From Taeniopygia guttata (taxonomy: Eukaryota; Chordata; Aves; Passeriformes; Estrildidae), in NCBI RefSeq assembly GCF_048771995.1, contig NC_133043.1:8574501-8638500 (forward strand): DNA of 64,000 bases, read 5' to 3'. Positions 46,370 to 61,200 of this stretch are shown here, piece after piece. The translations under genes were made by a program, and so were the position numbers. Position 1 is the first letter of the stretch. Every line of letters begins with the position of its first letter. The notes beneath the pieces were generated by a model that had not been told where the DNA came from, ran no database searches, and saw nothing but the letters and a program-made list of their open reading frames with translations.

Positions 46370-49224
46370 TTAGATGTACTCAGAGGCTTGTGGTGCATCA
46401 GACCCGGCATCCACTGCTGTCCTAAAGCAAGGTGGGCTCCAGCAGGAGAGGTCTCCAAGAGGCACTGAAGGGGAGCAGAGGCAGAAGCGCAGCACTGCAG
46501 CTGCAGCTCCCAGGCTGGCTGCTGGCAGCACTGGTGCCTTCTCCCCAGGGACGGTTTGCCCAGTCAGTAGTGTTATGGCACTCGATCCAATGCCACGATG
46601 TCCTCCATGAGTTCTGGTCAATCTGCTGCAGGAGGGAAGAATGCAAAAGCCATTTGAAAAGGCAGGCAGTGAAAGCTATCAGAGCTAATGAGCTGATAGA
46701 CTGATTGCTGCTGGGAGCTCTGGCTACCTCACCAGCTCACTCTGTGACAAGGGGAAGAGTCAGGAGCCTTCAAAGGATTTTTAGCTCTTCCTTTACCACT
46801 GGTGTAGCATGTAAGGGGCGGAATAGTGCTCACACAACGCTCAGCCAGCAGATCCCCACCCTGAAAATTCAGGTCAGAGTTCTGCACAAAGCATTGAAAT
46901 AAGCTGAAGCTTATTAAGAAATTTCATTCTACTTTCAGCTTCCTTTGGCTACTTCAAATACCTTTAGCCTCACCTACCTCCTCCATTACTTAGTCCATGT
47001 CCTAACGGACTTCTTGCCGAATTTTTTTCTGCATAGCTCCTGCAATGACACAAGAAGAGATTCCTTATTGCAGTGCAGTTTCATGCCATCCACTCCCAGA
47101 TGCCAACAGAAGACCAGGATGAGGCAGTGTCCAGAGGAAGTGCACAGAGCAGAGCATGTCAGGCAGTCACTGATCCTTCCACACCAGCAGTTACCAGTCC
47201 CACCAAGCTTCCTGCATCCTTTGCAGACAGTAGTCCTTTGCCTACACTTGGTAGCCCCTGACCATCCTAGGGAGATGAGATAAAGCCCCGCAGCCGTGGT
47301 GGTAGCTCAGCTCTATTGTACAGACAGAATGGGAGCAGAGACACTGAACACATCCAAGGGACAGTGTCAAGCCAGGATTAAAACTCCAGAGTCCCATCCT
47401 TGACCAACTTAGCCCATGTGGCCTGCCCTTAGATCAGTATGGGTTGACACAAATAGAAACCTGTATGCGAATACTCAGAGTCCTGCTCCTTGGGGATGTG
47501 GGAATGTGATCTCTCCTGCTTTTCGGAGAGAAAGAGACAAAGCATTATTCATTAAAAAACGTCAAGGGACAGCATGTGAAAGAGAGCCTGCCTCTCATTA
47601 TTGCCCTTTGGTAGATGTGGGATGCACATGTGACCAGATTCCAGCAGAAGGATCCCTGCCATCAAGTGGCATCCCCCTGCTGCCACCTCAAGCTGCCCTC
47701 CCCTGCCAGCCCCAGCCATCAAGAAGAGAAGTTGGTTAATACTCACCCTCTGCCCCCCTCCAGAGTACTCTGGATCTCCTTCAGCACTTCTGGAAAGCAG
47801 AGAGTTAAAGCAGTGAGCCAAACCAGAGGGAATCTGCTTTCAGGCAGCTGCCTGACCACATTCCACCTCGAACCTGCCTCCCACAGCTCAGAGGTCAGTC
47901 CTTAGATCATCGCTGCCTCTTCAACCTGGTTTTTACTGGGCAGGCTGGCACACAGGCCTGAAGCAGCCAGTTGCCAGAGGAAATGTTGCCAATCTCTGTG
48001 TAGGAGAGCCCCAAAGGAACTGTCTGTTCCAGCTGTCATCTTACACAAGTCCTATTGGAAATAAAGACCCTTCTCTTATCTCAGCAGGGAATGCAGCTCT
48101 GCAGAACAACCCCTGCCCAAGGGCATGGCTATCTGTCCAACCCCTCATTTCTGGGGATTCAAGAAAACCCAGCATTTCCAATCAGTAATTACAGATCCCT
48201 TGGAACTGGAATTCACAAAATTTCCAGCAGCTTTCTTCTTTTCCCACCCAGAAAGGCACCTTCCCTCTCAGCAGCAAGACTTTATCTCACTCACTTTCAT
48301 CATTGAGTAAGGCATGTTCCATCAGCCTCCCAGACTTCCTTTCTGAAAAAGAGTAGGAAAAATTGTTTTACCTAACAATTATTTTCCCCTTTTCCTGAAA
48401 TAAGTGCAGTTTTGGAGAAATGCACAATGGAACTGGATTTTCCCCCACTCATTAAGTACTTTTTGACTTTACTGAATGCTTTACAAGTAATCCTTAAAGT
48501 CTCTCACACACTGAACTGTTTTTTTCAACAATACTTGTTTGGATAACAGAAGATCTAAATAAGTTCAGACCTTTCCTCCAGCAAAAACTCTTCTATCCTT
48601 TAAGGGAATCTTCCACATGCATTTTACTTCAGAGCTATCAACTAAAATACAGTCCAGGCAGGTCACAATGTTTCCCCCACATGCTTCCTTATTTTCCCTT
48701 TTTTAGGTAGAAATTATCAACTGTAGCAATAGGAAAGACATTTTGAGGCTTACACACACCATACTACCCTCAGTACACTTATTTTTTTCACTTACCATCT
48801 TCTCCACAGTCACGTGAACTCCTTCCTGGTCCCCTAAAAAAGGAAAGGAGGCAGAAAACAATTACTGATGCTGAAGAACAGGGGTGCAGAGTTTAGGGAT
48901 ACCAGTTCCAAAGCTTCCAGCTTTGTCCTACCACATGTACTCCAGGTAGGAAAACCATCGGGGGAAGGTTACATTTCCTGATGCCAGCCCCTCTATGGAT
49001 GTTAACTTCAAAGGGGTTTTCTTTCCTCCATGTTCAGACACAGTCAGTGTGCAAGAATGCTTACAGACATTACCTGGAATTCCTTGCAGCATTCTCTGTG
49101 CCAGATTTGTGCACGTGGTTGTTGCTTGTCACTTCTGGCATGTCCACGATGCACCGGGGCTCCACCAACCATTTGGTGGAAAGGGAAAACCTCTCAAACT
49201 CCGACGGCGAGATCAGATAGAAAC
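46370..49224 (-). CDS. LLGL2: LLGL2 exons: C-terminal tail
   Basis: Exons 49074-49224, 48796-48833, 48295-48342, 47747-47789, 46370-46625. They give [20 protein letters not shown], a short charged stretch, [18 protein letters not shown] and STLEGG, then the final exon. The human last exon ends about 20 residues on (NWRSHRAAVGCSLSNGGAE). Here [12 protein letters not shown] aligns and the frame runs on for about 60 more residues to TAA at 46370. The last acceptor is a CAGCAG pair (46625 or 46622). Confidence 0.88.
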
Positions 49225-52200
49225 CTGCAGGGGATTGGGAATTTATAAGGACACTGGGAATTAACAAGGGCAATTCTCAGGAAACAGTTCCAGAACTAAA
49301 GGTGATCCTAAAAGAGAACAGATCTAGGCATGATCTGTGTTTGGCAGGAAGGGTTTGCCTTTCCTTCTATCTAAGCAAGGAGGGATCATTGAGGAAGATA
49401 TTACTCCAGCTCTCCTCTGGTTTGCCTAGAGACTGTGCAATTTAAGGTTATGCTGAGACATAATTCTGTTGTCCTGTGCTGACACTTGGGAAAAACAGCA
49501 CAGAAAGATGCAAAAAATGAACTGAAAAGCAGCAATCCATCTTCAGCAGGATCCCAGTTTTGCAATGTGAATGCTGAGACACAGGCATGTACAGGAGCCA
49601 ATTCCCAGGGCCTGCTGCTTAGAGAGCCATTCACCTCACACCAGACAAGAGTAGGGTGGCCAGGTGGAAGTGATCTAAGGGGCACATCCAAGCTGAAAAC
49701 CACTATTTACTCCTGTATTCATTAACAGTAATGGAATAAACTCACCCCTGCTTCTTCCAATTAATGTGTTGGTACCTGTTGGCAGCTAGTACTGCCCAGA
49801 AACACACAGTGAACACATTTCTCAGTCTCACACGTGTACACAGCCAGCTAAAAAACACTAAGCCGTTTCCCATTGTCTCAAACACACAACAAGAGGGATG
49901 ATCTGGGAGAAGCCCACCTCACCTTGGCCATATTTGGTGAAGACACAGGATGCAATGCCACTCACATCCTCCTTGCGGATGCAGGGGTAGCGGATCTGCA
50001 GCTTGAGGAAGGGCAGGGAGATGATCTGGATGTCTCCCAGGTTGGTCAGCACTGCCAGGTCGTTCTCACTGTAATCATCAGTCTTGCAGCTGCCAAAGTT
50101 GGCAACTGTCACCTTCCGTACCCTGCAGCCCTCCAGGGCTGTCAGCTTGAGCTTCAGTTTGGAGCTGACCTTGGGCAATGTGAAGACCTGTCACAGGAAT
50201 GAGACACTGACACCTCTTCCTGCATAAAGGCAGCAGCAGCTCCCCAGGACATCTGCTGCTCCCTGCCTGGATAATGTTTCCATTCACAGGGAATACACAC
50301 AGGTGTAACCAGAGCCAATCCCCTGCTCATGGCATAAGAATGAATCAGCCACAGGCAGTGTGAAAATGTCTTTCTGTTCTGACATCACTTTTACCCTTCA
50401 GGCTGTAACCACACTTCTCCCCCATTTTTTCAAAACTCTTCCCTATTTGGCTACAAATTAATACAGAAAGAGAGCAGGGTTTAAGTTAGTGTGCAAAACA
50501 AGAAACTTTTAAGCTACTTCACAAAAATACATAAAAATTCCTGCTTCTGCACTAACAACAGAAAAGCTCTTAACCAAAAGCAGAGGCAGACTTGTCCAGA
50601 GTATTAATGTAATATAGGCACAGAATTTCTATATTCAGCATGTGCAGCACTATGCTGAACACCAGTTTGCCAGCACACACCTGATTTATGGACTGTACCA
50701 CACAGAAGTGCTGTCCCAGGGCTGTTCTTCAGGTACTGGAGAACAAGCACTCCTGAGAGTTCTCTCTCCACTGAAGCAGTGCCCAGTGCTTTAGCAGAAT
50801 TCATGCACAATTCATAGGCACCTCTCTCCCTCAATAGGTGCCACTCACCTTAAATTGCTCTTCAGATACCACCAGCAGCTGGTGGCTGCCTTGCATATCA
50901 GGACTCTTGGAAAGGTCATGTGCTACTTCTAGAGGTTCTGGGAGGGGAGTGCTGCGTCCATCCAACACAAGTATCCCCACAACAGGAGCCCTGTGCATCA
51001 GCTGAATCTCTTTGGCTAGACAGGCGAGATAAGGAGGAAAAACAAACAGAAAAAACAAACAGAGTCTAGTAAGAAACATTGTTAGAAACTCTTTCACACC
51101 CTCTCATTACTGGAGACCTATATACTGTGGTTATAGAAATGCTGTCTAAAAAGATTTGGTGGTTGAAGGGCATTAGGGCATTCTGATTGGACTGGTCTGT
51201 GTTGAACAGAAACCATTGTCACATAAAGACAACAGGCCTAGCTGTCAGAACAAGGGACATGTGCAGCAAGGGCTGATGGCAAACTTCAGTGACAGCTGAC
51301 AAAAATTTACATTTCTGAACTGATTAGGAAATGAGGCTGAGACCCATCAAGCAGTGCTGGAGCTCCAGCTCAGCTGCTGCAGTGAGCATTGCTTAGCTCA
51401 GACACTGCCACACTTGGCTCCAGTCACTGATAAGCAGCACTAATTGAGCAACCCTGCTTTTCTGGCCGTAACTCCTGTGAGCCATAACTCAGACCCAACA
51501 GAACCCTGCTTTCAGGAGGCACTTACCCTGCTCTGCCCTCACAGGCTCATCCATCCTCCTCTCAGCTGGAGGAACACGTAAACAGAAAGCGTAGACTGTC
51601 CCTCCGTTGGTGCCAGCCCACAGGGACGGGCAGTGCCGGGAGCCTGGAGTGACAAAAAATCCCATGAGCAAGGCAACATCCATGACATAACAGCTTTCCT
51701 TGGCTGCACAAAACCTCCCTCTGTTTGCACCCTAAATATCTTCATATTAGGGGAGACCTGCCAGGCACAAACTGCAAGTTCTTAACATTCTTTTCCTAAT
51801 ACAGGTCCATCAGCAGCCCTTTGAAAGGGCACTGCACCTGAGCAAAGGCAAAAGTACCACCACACAAACCACCACACTTTCTGTGTCAAGTTTTCACACA
51901 TTTATATCACAGATGAGCAGAATAAATTTCTGCATGCTATCAGTTTGGGCTCTGATGCACAACCAGCCACCACCTTCACTAAAACTAAAAGGCCTTGCTG
52001 GAGACAGGGGTGAACTTCAGAGGAAAGAGAGAAGGAAAAGTTTATACTAAAAAGTCAGATGCCAATATAGCACATTTGAAAAATCATACATAAAGACTTG
52101 ATTCAAAGATGAATGGGCAGCTAATTGGATTAGCCAGCAGCCCAGAATGGCTAAATAACAATTCTACATGACAACATATGCTCTTGTTCTATATCAGTTT

Positions 52201-55200
52201 TTCAGCACAGCACAAAGTAGGACACAGGAGGTGCTGAGTTTTCCTGGCAGTAAATCCTAATACACTCCTTGGCAGAAGCAGTAAAAACCCACTTGGAAGA
52301 AGAGAGAGATGTTTTTCCTACTCACTGTCTCTTAGGAAGGTATCAGCAAAATACAAGGTTCGCACAAAGCCAGTGAAAGAGTCTTCTGCTGAGCGTGCTT
52401 CGATCTTGCGCTGGACTGGGGCCAGTTCCATCTCCTGCAACACGTCCTGGTCAAACTTGGCATTTGCTTCTTGCACCTTCACAGGTGAGGAGACACTCTG
52501 TCAGTCAGAGGTAGACACAGCAGGGAGAGAGAGCGAGCATGGCAGCAATAGAAAGGCACACCAATGAACTTGTCCTCTGATCTTTTCTAAAAATGTGCCT
52601 GATTTTATCTAACAGGGCAGCATCAGAAATTGCCATTTTCCCCTCATACCAATAGCTATTGATTTGACAGCAGGGCTGAGACCACCTCCTGCTCCAGGCA
52701 GTCTCAGCAGGCTTCAAGCTGCAAACAGACAGACCCCAGAAAGGTGAACTCCTCACCTCTGAGGCATTCCCACCACCTCCTCTCCGCTTCCTACTGGACA
52801 CGCGGCTTCTTCTGATCCGCCGGAATGACTGACGGAGGGACTTCTTCAAAGATTTCACTCGAGACAGGGGACCTTCTAAGGCCAGCTGATCACTGGGATG
52901 CAGTGTGCACCTGGAACAGGGAGACAGTAGCCACATGGTCACTTTCTACTAGGTGACAATCACTCCCAGGAGTCCAACAGGACATGCACAAATGTTGGAA
53001 CACACTTAAATATTCTGGAAGATCTTCAAGGGTGGAGAAAAAAGAAGCAGAGCTTCTTGCTACAGTGACAGCTCTTGAGAAATCACTCATCACACTTTGC
53101 TTTGTTAATAATTCCAGGTCATCATTAACATAAGGATTACCACAGACCCCCTGGAAAGATGACACTTACTTGACAAAGACCAGTCGCTTCTGCTGATGGT
53201 CAAAAAGCCCAAACCCATGGCTGGTACCAAAGGCCACAAGCTTCCACTCTGAGTGCAGGGCCAAAGAGGTGACCACAGCTGGTGGCTGACATTGGACAAG
53301 GACAAATGGCTGAAAACCAGCTTCAAATCGAACAGGCCCATCTCGAGTTTTTAGCTTCTCATGACCTTTCCATCGATAGCCCTCTTGGTCCTGCAGGAGA
53401 TCTGCTTCAGCATGGTCCACCACGTGTTCTGCATCCTCATCATTCAGTTCCATCACCAGCACCTGGAAGGAAGAGAACAACCTCTGCTGCAGCTTTTACT
53501 GTGCTGGCAGATCTCCAAGCTGCAGCCTTTCCCTACAGCTGCTAAACTACTGCACCTCTCAGGACAGATAAATAACAGCAGATAATGTCTAAAACCAACT
53601 AGAGAAAGCAGAAAATCCCTTGGGTTGGAAGGCACCTTAAAGATCACCTAGTTCTAACCTCTGCCATGCACAGGGACACCTTTTCTGGTCAGAGCTTCAT
53701 CCAACCTGACCTTAAACACTTTCAGGGACAGGGCATCCACAACTTCTCCAGGCAACCTGTTAACAGTGCCTCACCACCCTCACAGTAAAGTTCTTCCTAT
53801 CTGATATCTAATCTAAACCTAGTCCCCCTTGTTCTGTCATTCCAGGACCTTGAAAGTAGTCTCTATCCATGTTTCTTGTAGGCTTTCAAGTACCAGGGTG
53901 AAATTAAGTGGCCCCAAACCTTCCCTTCTCCAGGCTGAACAATCCCAATTGTCTCAGCCTTTCCTTGCAGCAGAGCTTCTCTATCTCTCTAATCAACTTG
54001 GTGGCCTCCTCTGGACTCACTCCACCAGCTCCATGTCCTTCCTGTGCTGGATGCAGTGCTCAAGGTGGGGCCTCACCAGAGCAGGGTTCCATGAATCATT
54101 TCCAGAAAACAGATCAATTTACCATGAGAGAAATGAATGTTTTCAATTTTAGCAGATCTCCAGATGACACTGAAACCTGCCCTGAAAACAATGTTTATGT
54201 GGATTGTTCATATTCCAATACCTGTCCTGCTGTACCAGCTACAGCCAAGTATCCACTGTATTTACACAGGTAAATCTTCTGGATCCCAAGTCTTGGATCA
54301 TCACTGTAAGGATCGAAGGTACCAACCTAGGCAAGAGAACAGAGAGGGGCTGGTCTTTAACTGGGGCAGGAATCAGAATTCCCCAGGTTGTCAGGAAATT
54401 TCTACCAGCAGCAGCTCTCTTACCTTCCGGAGTGGGGGCCATTCATCCTCCCCCAGGGTGTTCATGTTGTCATTGGGATCAGCATCCGTGAGGAACACTC
54501 TCACTGTGCTCAGCTTATAAAGGAGGTGCAAGCAGACACCAGAGGCATCCCAAAACCTCACTGTGCCATCCTCATGCCTGGAAGGGAGGATACAGCAGCA
54601 CATATCACACAGGAGAACAGCAAATGGAGGGTAAAACAAAGGGGAAAATACAAAACCAAAAAAACAACCCACAAGGAGAAAGATTTTTGGCTTCTTGTAT
54701 TTTTTGTGGTTTTTGGTTTTATTTCTGGTTGTTGGGTTTTTTTCAATTCAGGTGTTCTTGGTGATCTGACACCATTATACTAATTTAAGATTATGCCAAA
54801 AAGACATGGAAAAGGCAAAAAGCTTAGCATATGGAAGGAAAAACTCATCCAGGCAAAAATACTGTTACTGTGAGGGAAGGGAAAAAAATATTTTTAAAAA
54901 ATTTCAAGCTTTAATCTCAGTTCTCCAGGTGCAAATTTGCAACAGTCTTCTAACACAAGGGTAGGAGCTTCTAACAAGCTCTATCAAGAATGAAATCTGA
55001 GGAACAGCCCCCTGAAACTCTCAAAAGTGCTTTGAAAACAAAATGGCACATTTTTATGCAATGAGACAATCTCTTGCTAGCTACTTCCAACTCTTAGCTA
55101 GATCTGTTCATGCTGATCAAAGCAGACAGGAGTCCAAGCTAACCTCTATTTTAGGACTCAGAGTGTAAGGTAGAGGGAAAATGCTTCAAAACATGAAAGA

Positions 55201-58200
55201 TTAAGCTTCCCTTTAACACTGCTGCCTTTGAACCAGGCTGGATTAGCGCCTGCACTCCTACACACTTTGGGAGTAGGGGCAATGGATAACACATCAAGAC
55301 TAAAAATCAGCCACTTTCTGGGTTATCTGTGGACATCGTGACCTGTTTGAAGCAGCAAAATAAATTTTGCTGTTAGAAGCAGCAAAATAAATTTGCTTTA
55401 CAAAGTCAGCAGCACAGCTTTGAGAAGCTGCGCTGTAAAGCTGCAGTCTCTGCCCTAAAAGATGAGCAGACTAACTCCATTAGAAAATCTCAGTCCGTTG
55501 AAAAAGGGGAACTGGAAAGGGCTCCCTGATGGTTCTCAGTACCTACCCCGTTAGCAGCAAGTCCCTCTGTGGAGGATCTGGAGCGATGTTGGTGCCACCA
55601 TCAATGGGCCATGGCTACAAATACAGTAAGAGAAGTGTGTGACTGCCTAGGCACTGACAGTGTGCAGAGAACAAAGTCAGCAGGAGGGCATGAACCCCAG
55701 TGCAAGTGGCAGTGAAACAGTCCATGCTGTCAGCTTTTGTTGGGATTAGATGTTCCCATTCTGACACCAGCTGTGCCTTTTAGAAGGCATTCTACACATT
55801 TCCTTGACAAGCTTCATGCTTTTACATGAGAACTTTGTTACCACCAACAGCTGGGAACACTCAGACTTCCCCTCTGGCTTGTCAAAGCTTAAAAAATATC
55901 GCATTTTAATTCCCCAGTGTAACTGTACTGCTTTGGGAAAAGGCCTCTCTTGACCCTGTTAAGAGGCAGGACAGTGTCTGCTGGAGCTGAACCCTCTGCA
56001 GATCATCTGCAACACAGACCACCCACACCCTGGGCAGTCACACTGACCTGAACACGTAGGAACACGGGGGACACACGGGGCAGGGGGAGGGGACACACGG
56101 CTGCCATACCATACTGGAGTAGTGAATGTTCTGCTTGCTCCCAGCGCTGATAATCCGCTCCCAGAGCTTCAGGGGGATGTTGGAGACGTGGTGAGAGCAG
56201 GTGATGGCTGAGCAGTGCAGGGAGGCCAGGTATGGAGGGTGCACTGCTGGCCAGCCTGCACTTTTCAAGTCTATGACCACGAGCTCTTCTTCTGCCAGCA
56301 CCACCAGGGCAGAGGGGTCATCGAATTCTGCAGAAACAACATCCACTGTGGCTGACAAAACTGACCAGCCAAGGTCAGTGCAAACAAGCTTCCTGTAAGG
56401 CTGCTTTGAAAACTGTAATCACATACCTCCACACGAACATTTTTGCCGAAAAAAACTTTAAATGCTTCTGTGTTAACTCGGCCTATTGAGTATGAATGGA
56501 CCTGAAGACACTCACAGCAAATTTTACAAGATTTACTGCAAATTCATGTTTCTTTACATCACTCCTGGGACTGTGACAATGACTTTTAATAGATTCCATT
56601 GCAGAGTATAAAATTAGCAATGTTAACAATGACTAAATAACACAAAGTTCATACTTACTACTGTAACAGCCAGAATTCCAAAGACTTTACCTGCAGCTAA
56701 TTAACAGCACTGGGTGGAAAGACATGCATACACCCCAGCAGTGACCCATTTAGTGCTGTGTTAGGACCACAGTCCATCCAGGCTAAGCTGCTTAAACATG
56801 CTAATGCCTTGGGTTCTGCAGAATGCTTCTCTGCGTGAACTGACAAGTATTTACAATTCAGCTCTTTTACTTTTCATTTTCTTTTCTTCTCATATGTTGT
56901 GACACATCCTCTGGACTTTCTTTTTAAAGATGTGTACATCACCTAATAATTCTTATGTGTATTAGGAACAACTACAAAGGAAATATGTTAATATAAGTTG
57001 ACTGGTGACATCTGACACAAACAAGAATTATAACTCAGGTTACAATGGAAAATCTTGAGTGAAAAAAATTTAGTCTACAAGGACATTATTGCAGCAAGGT
57101 TGACGAGTCAGCTACAGCAGCAAACTGGTGGGGAAAACCAAAAGCACAGACCAGAATCACAGCAGTGACAATTAACACAGCTACAGAAATCTGAATGAAT
57201 ATAAACCTGGATTGGGGTTGATAAACAGTGAGCTATTAGCAAACTACCTAACTACTTAACTTTTCCCCAACCTTCCCTCCTAAACTGTACTTTTACTTCC
57301 CTCCTTTACTTGGTTGATTACCTGGTATACACTTGCAAGAAAGCACATACCAACACTGTTCACTCAGCAAAATTAAATTCAAGTAATTAGTACTTGGCAT
57401 CACTAGTGAGGCACCCCAAGTTTCACCTCTGACTAGGCCCAGCCACAACACATCACTAATTAGTTCAGTTTCATAATGAAAAAAATGTTTTCTATTCAGA
57501 TTTACTTTGCTTTCCTATGTACCATCATTTGCAGTTGCCCATAGGACTTCATAATAAAACTAATAATATCAGCCCTGCAGAAAGTTCTCTGTTTCAACAA
57601 TTTTTTTTCCCTGCAAAACCACACATCTGAGCTCATTTCTTGTGGCAAGAATCTATTTTAAGTTGCTGAAGTAGCAGGCACAGCAGTAAAATTTGCCACG
57701 ATTGCCACACACTCACCCACCTAACTAAAAAAAAAAAAAAAAAAAAAGTAACAGGAAGGTTAGCCTTTTAAAAAACTGTTTCCACAGCATATTCAGAAAA
57801 GTCACCAGCTACGACCATGCTGCAATGCATCAGCTTTGTGCTTATTAAATTAAGTGGCTTTGGTATACAATTAATACCTTGGTATTGCCATTGCAGGGAA
57901 GACTGCTTAAGGGCAAACAAGGCAAGCTATGTAGATCCACTAAGCTTAGGCAATCAGCCACAAGGAACCTTGTCAACCACAGAAACCTCATTTTATTGTC
58001 AAAAACTTCCTCATCTGAGTGCAACAGTTTCAGTTTCCTGTAGCAGCTCCTCTCTGAACCCACCGACAGTGGTATTAACTGGATAATTCAATTCCTGGGA
58101 AGTAGAAATATAAAGCCTGTTTGCTCAGTTATTTCATCCTAAAGGATTTCTAATCATATCCAAAACCTGAACTCTAAGCAGTCCAACTCAGAACTAAAAA

Positions 58201-61200
58201 CCTCAGATTTCTTTCATCTTTAATACTGTTGTTCCATTATCCAGAATCTCCACTCTGACAATTTCATAGAAAGGGTCTCCTTCCTTAACACCAAAAAGTA
58301 TTGAACTTGAAGTGTGAAACAGCACCTCAAGTTTATCAGGACAGTGAGCTTGAAGATTTAGACCTGTAGGTTCTGCACACTTGGGAGATGCTTAGAAAGG
58401 CAGTGTTGTGCAGGGAAAACCAGTAACAGACACACAGAGGCACTTCTGCTCAGTTACACTTGGATTTCTCTGCTCTCTTTTTAGTGACTTGAGAGGGTCT
58501 GTTCAGATCTAGGAAGAGAGGCAAGAGGGAATCCAAAAGCTGTTTCCTTCTGCCTCTTTTCCCAAGACATTCCTCCCCTGGATCCATGCTCTGCTTCCCA
58601 GAGCAGGCCAGAGGGATCCAGCCTGCACCGACAGACCAGGATGTGGAGCTGTGGCTGTCACCACCCTCCCTGGTAGGACACAGGACAAATTGGGTTGGAA
58701 ACCAGTCTAGCAGGCAAATCAGACACTAGAAAGCCTGAGAAGATCCAGTAACAGAAGATTTACTTACAAGCTCCTAAGCAATTTGCAGTTTAGTTTGATT
58801 CTGCACTTTTTTGGAGCTTGAAATAGCATTTTATACTCAGTTACTCCAAGTTAACCAGAAGCAAGAACTACACCAGCATTAAACAAAGAGTTACTGGGGA
58901 AAACCCTTTACAGTTTCATGAAAAGAATGTACAGTTACTGCAGAAGTAAGGGCAAGAAAGCTCTTAAACAGAAGCAAGAATCTGACAAGCTCTACACAAT
59001 TCCAGGAATGAGAACTATTCCGTTTACATTCATGTTCACCAGCAGTAAGGAAATTAAGTTCTCCATATACTGACCCTTGGTTCTCTGTCACCCTTTGCTG
59101 ATTTGTTACCCAAAGCTCCAGACACAAATCCAGGTACTAATTAAAAGAAGCAGTGTCTCAGTGGGAGTAAATTCTGGTTTTAATTATTAGCCTCCTTTGA
59201 AGTGCTATTTCCAAACAACAATATTCAGATCCTCATTTCACGACCTGGTCACGTCCCATGTCCAGCTTAAACAGATATAAGCTTAAGAGATCTTTTCTCA
59301 TTAACAGAGTACTCTAACTTTTTTTGAGGAATGTATGGCATTTGTAACCAGCCATTTATTTACACCAGTATTTTACATTTCACTTTTGAATGGGAATCTT
59401 TCACAGCTGGACTCAATCTTAAGAGTCTTTGCCAAATGAAATGATTCTGTGATTCTCTGCTGAAGTTTCAGAAACTCCCCAAACAACTGACTGACCTCCT
59501 TATCACATTTCATATGCTATTTATACCAGGCAGATTTCCACACACGTACACAGCTACCCTAATTCCTCAGTAATGCCCTTCCATCACATACCTGCAGCAG
59601 GATCTGAACTGAAGATTATAAAGAAGTCTATCACCCGTGAGGTAAAGTCAAATGCTGTTTGCTGGCTGCCATGGATAACAGAGATACTGTGCCGGTCCCC
59701 ATAGCTAGCCCGGGGCATTCCTCCTTGGAATATTATGTAAGGAAGCCTTAAGAGAAAGAAAGAGTTAAAGTGGTCTATGCTGAAGTAAGGAGCAAGAATT
59801 TTTTGTAAAAAATGTCAAAGAAAGTTTGACAACAAGTCGTTATAATGTTACTCTAAAGGGCTCATATGGCATTGCACGCTGCACCCGTCAAATAGGTGAG
59901 ATTGGAGGGATACACCACAAACTCACCCATTTTTTGTTGTCTGCCAGTAGATCTTGGAGATGGCCTTGCAAGGAAAAGGACCTGAGAAAACAAGGTTATT
60001 TGCTACAATTCAAGAAGTGCATCTTTCACCAGAAATTGCTGATTCTGCTTCAGCCAGGTCACCTCACCCTCCACCCCAAGGGGAGCCACCTAAATTAGCA
60101 GGAGACAGCACCACCTCCCTAGACCAAGCCACATCAGACAAGTCTTCTGGGACATACTGACCACAGAACTCCACAGCAAAACACAGCTTAGGCTCAGGGG
60201 CAGCTCTAAACCATGCTGCTGATGGCTACCAGGGAGTGGAAGTGCTGCTGGAGGAGCTGATTAACTAGAAAGGATTGCTAAAATCACAGCCATTCCTGAA
60301 ACTAATATAAAGTGATAGAGCTTTAGAAGCTTCTTTGCACTCGAAAGGTGAGGTCATCCCCATTTGATGGTTTCCAGCAAATCAGAAGCTTCATTTAATC
60401 ACTGCTCAGGTCAACAAAAAATATACTCAGCTCACTATTAATTACACAGGATCCAAGCAACTCCTGCTGAACAGGACACCAGCTAAAACAAAAAGCTGAA
60501 TCATCAACACCCTTCTTCATAAGGGGCACTAATTTTGTCAAGACTTGCTCTCCATGTTCAGGAGAGACTTCAACAATGCAAAGGAGTTTCAAATCCAAGA
60601 CAAAATCTGGGCTGAAATCCCTTAGTCAAGGCTTACAAGCCATTCAAGAGACACTTCTGCATTTTGCCATTAAACACTAGGGAGAATTGTGACTTGAATA
60701 TGCTACACAAGCTCAGAATTAGTTTGAGTTTGGGCAAATACACAACAGTTAAACCTCACTTACTGACCATAAGGCACAGTGTTTTCCAGAGGCTCTGCCT
60801 GCCTGTTGTCACTGGATACTGGCCACTGGCTGTAACTTCCATCGTAGTGACAACTAATGAATTTGCTGCCATCCCTCTGCCAGTACAGGTTCTCCAGTTG
60901 CTGAAAAGAAAGCCATACAAATGACTGCTCTCCAGAGAGTTTTTATCTCCCCAAAACAACCCGTTTTTACTAAAAAAGCAGCTTTGTAAGGCTCTCCCTG
61001 CACCTGATTTGTCTTCAGAGTGTCAGTGAGAGCCCTTCCTGCCCTGCTGAACTGACTCTGGATTGAATCAATACCTGGCTGCCCAGGAAATGGTGTGTTG
61101 CTTTGTTATTCTGCAGATCCCAGAGGACAATCAAACCCCTGCTGTATCCAATTAGGATCTGGTCAGGGTTCTTAGGATGCTCCCGAAGGGCTTCCACCAG

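Noticed and set aside
55350-55402. Repeated GCAGCAAAATAAATTT in an LLGL2 intron
   Set aside because: A short local duplication with no sign of function.
60395-60598. 67-codon minus frame in an LLGL2 intron
   Set aside because: No likeness to LLGL2; the flanking exons (60768-60900 and 59927-59981) already join in phase.
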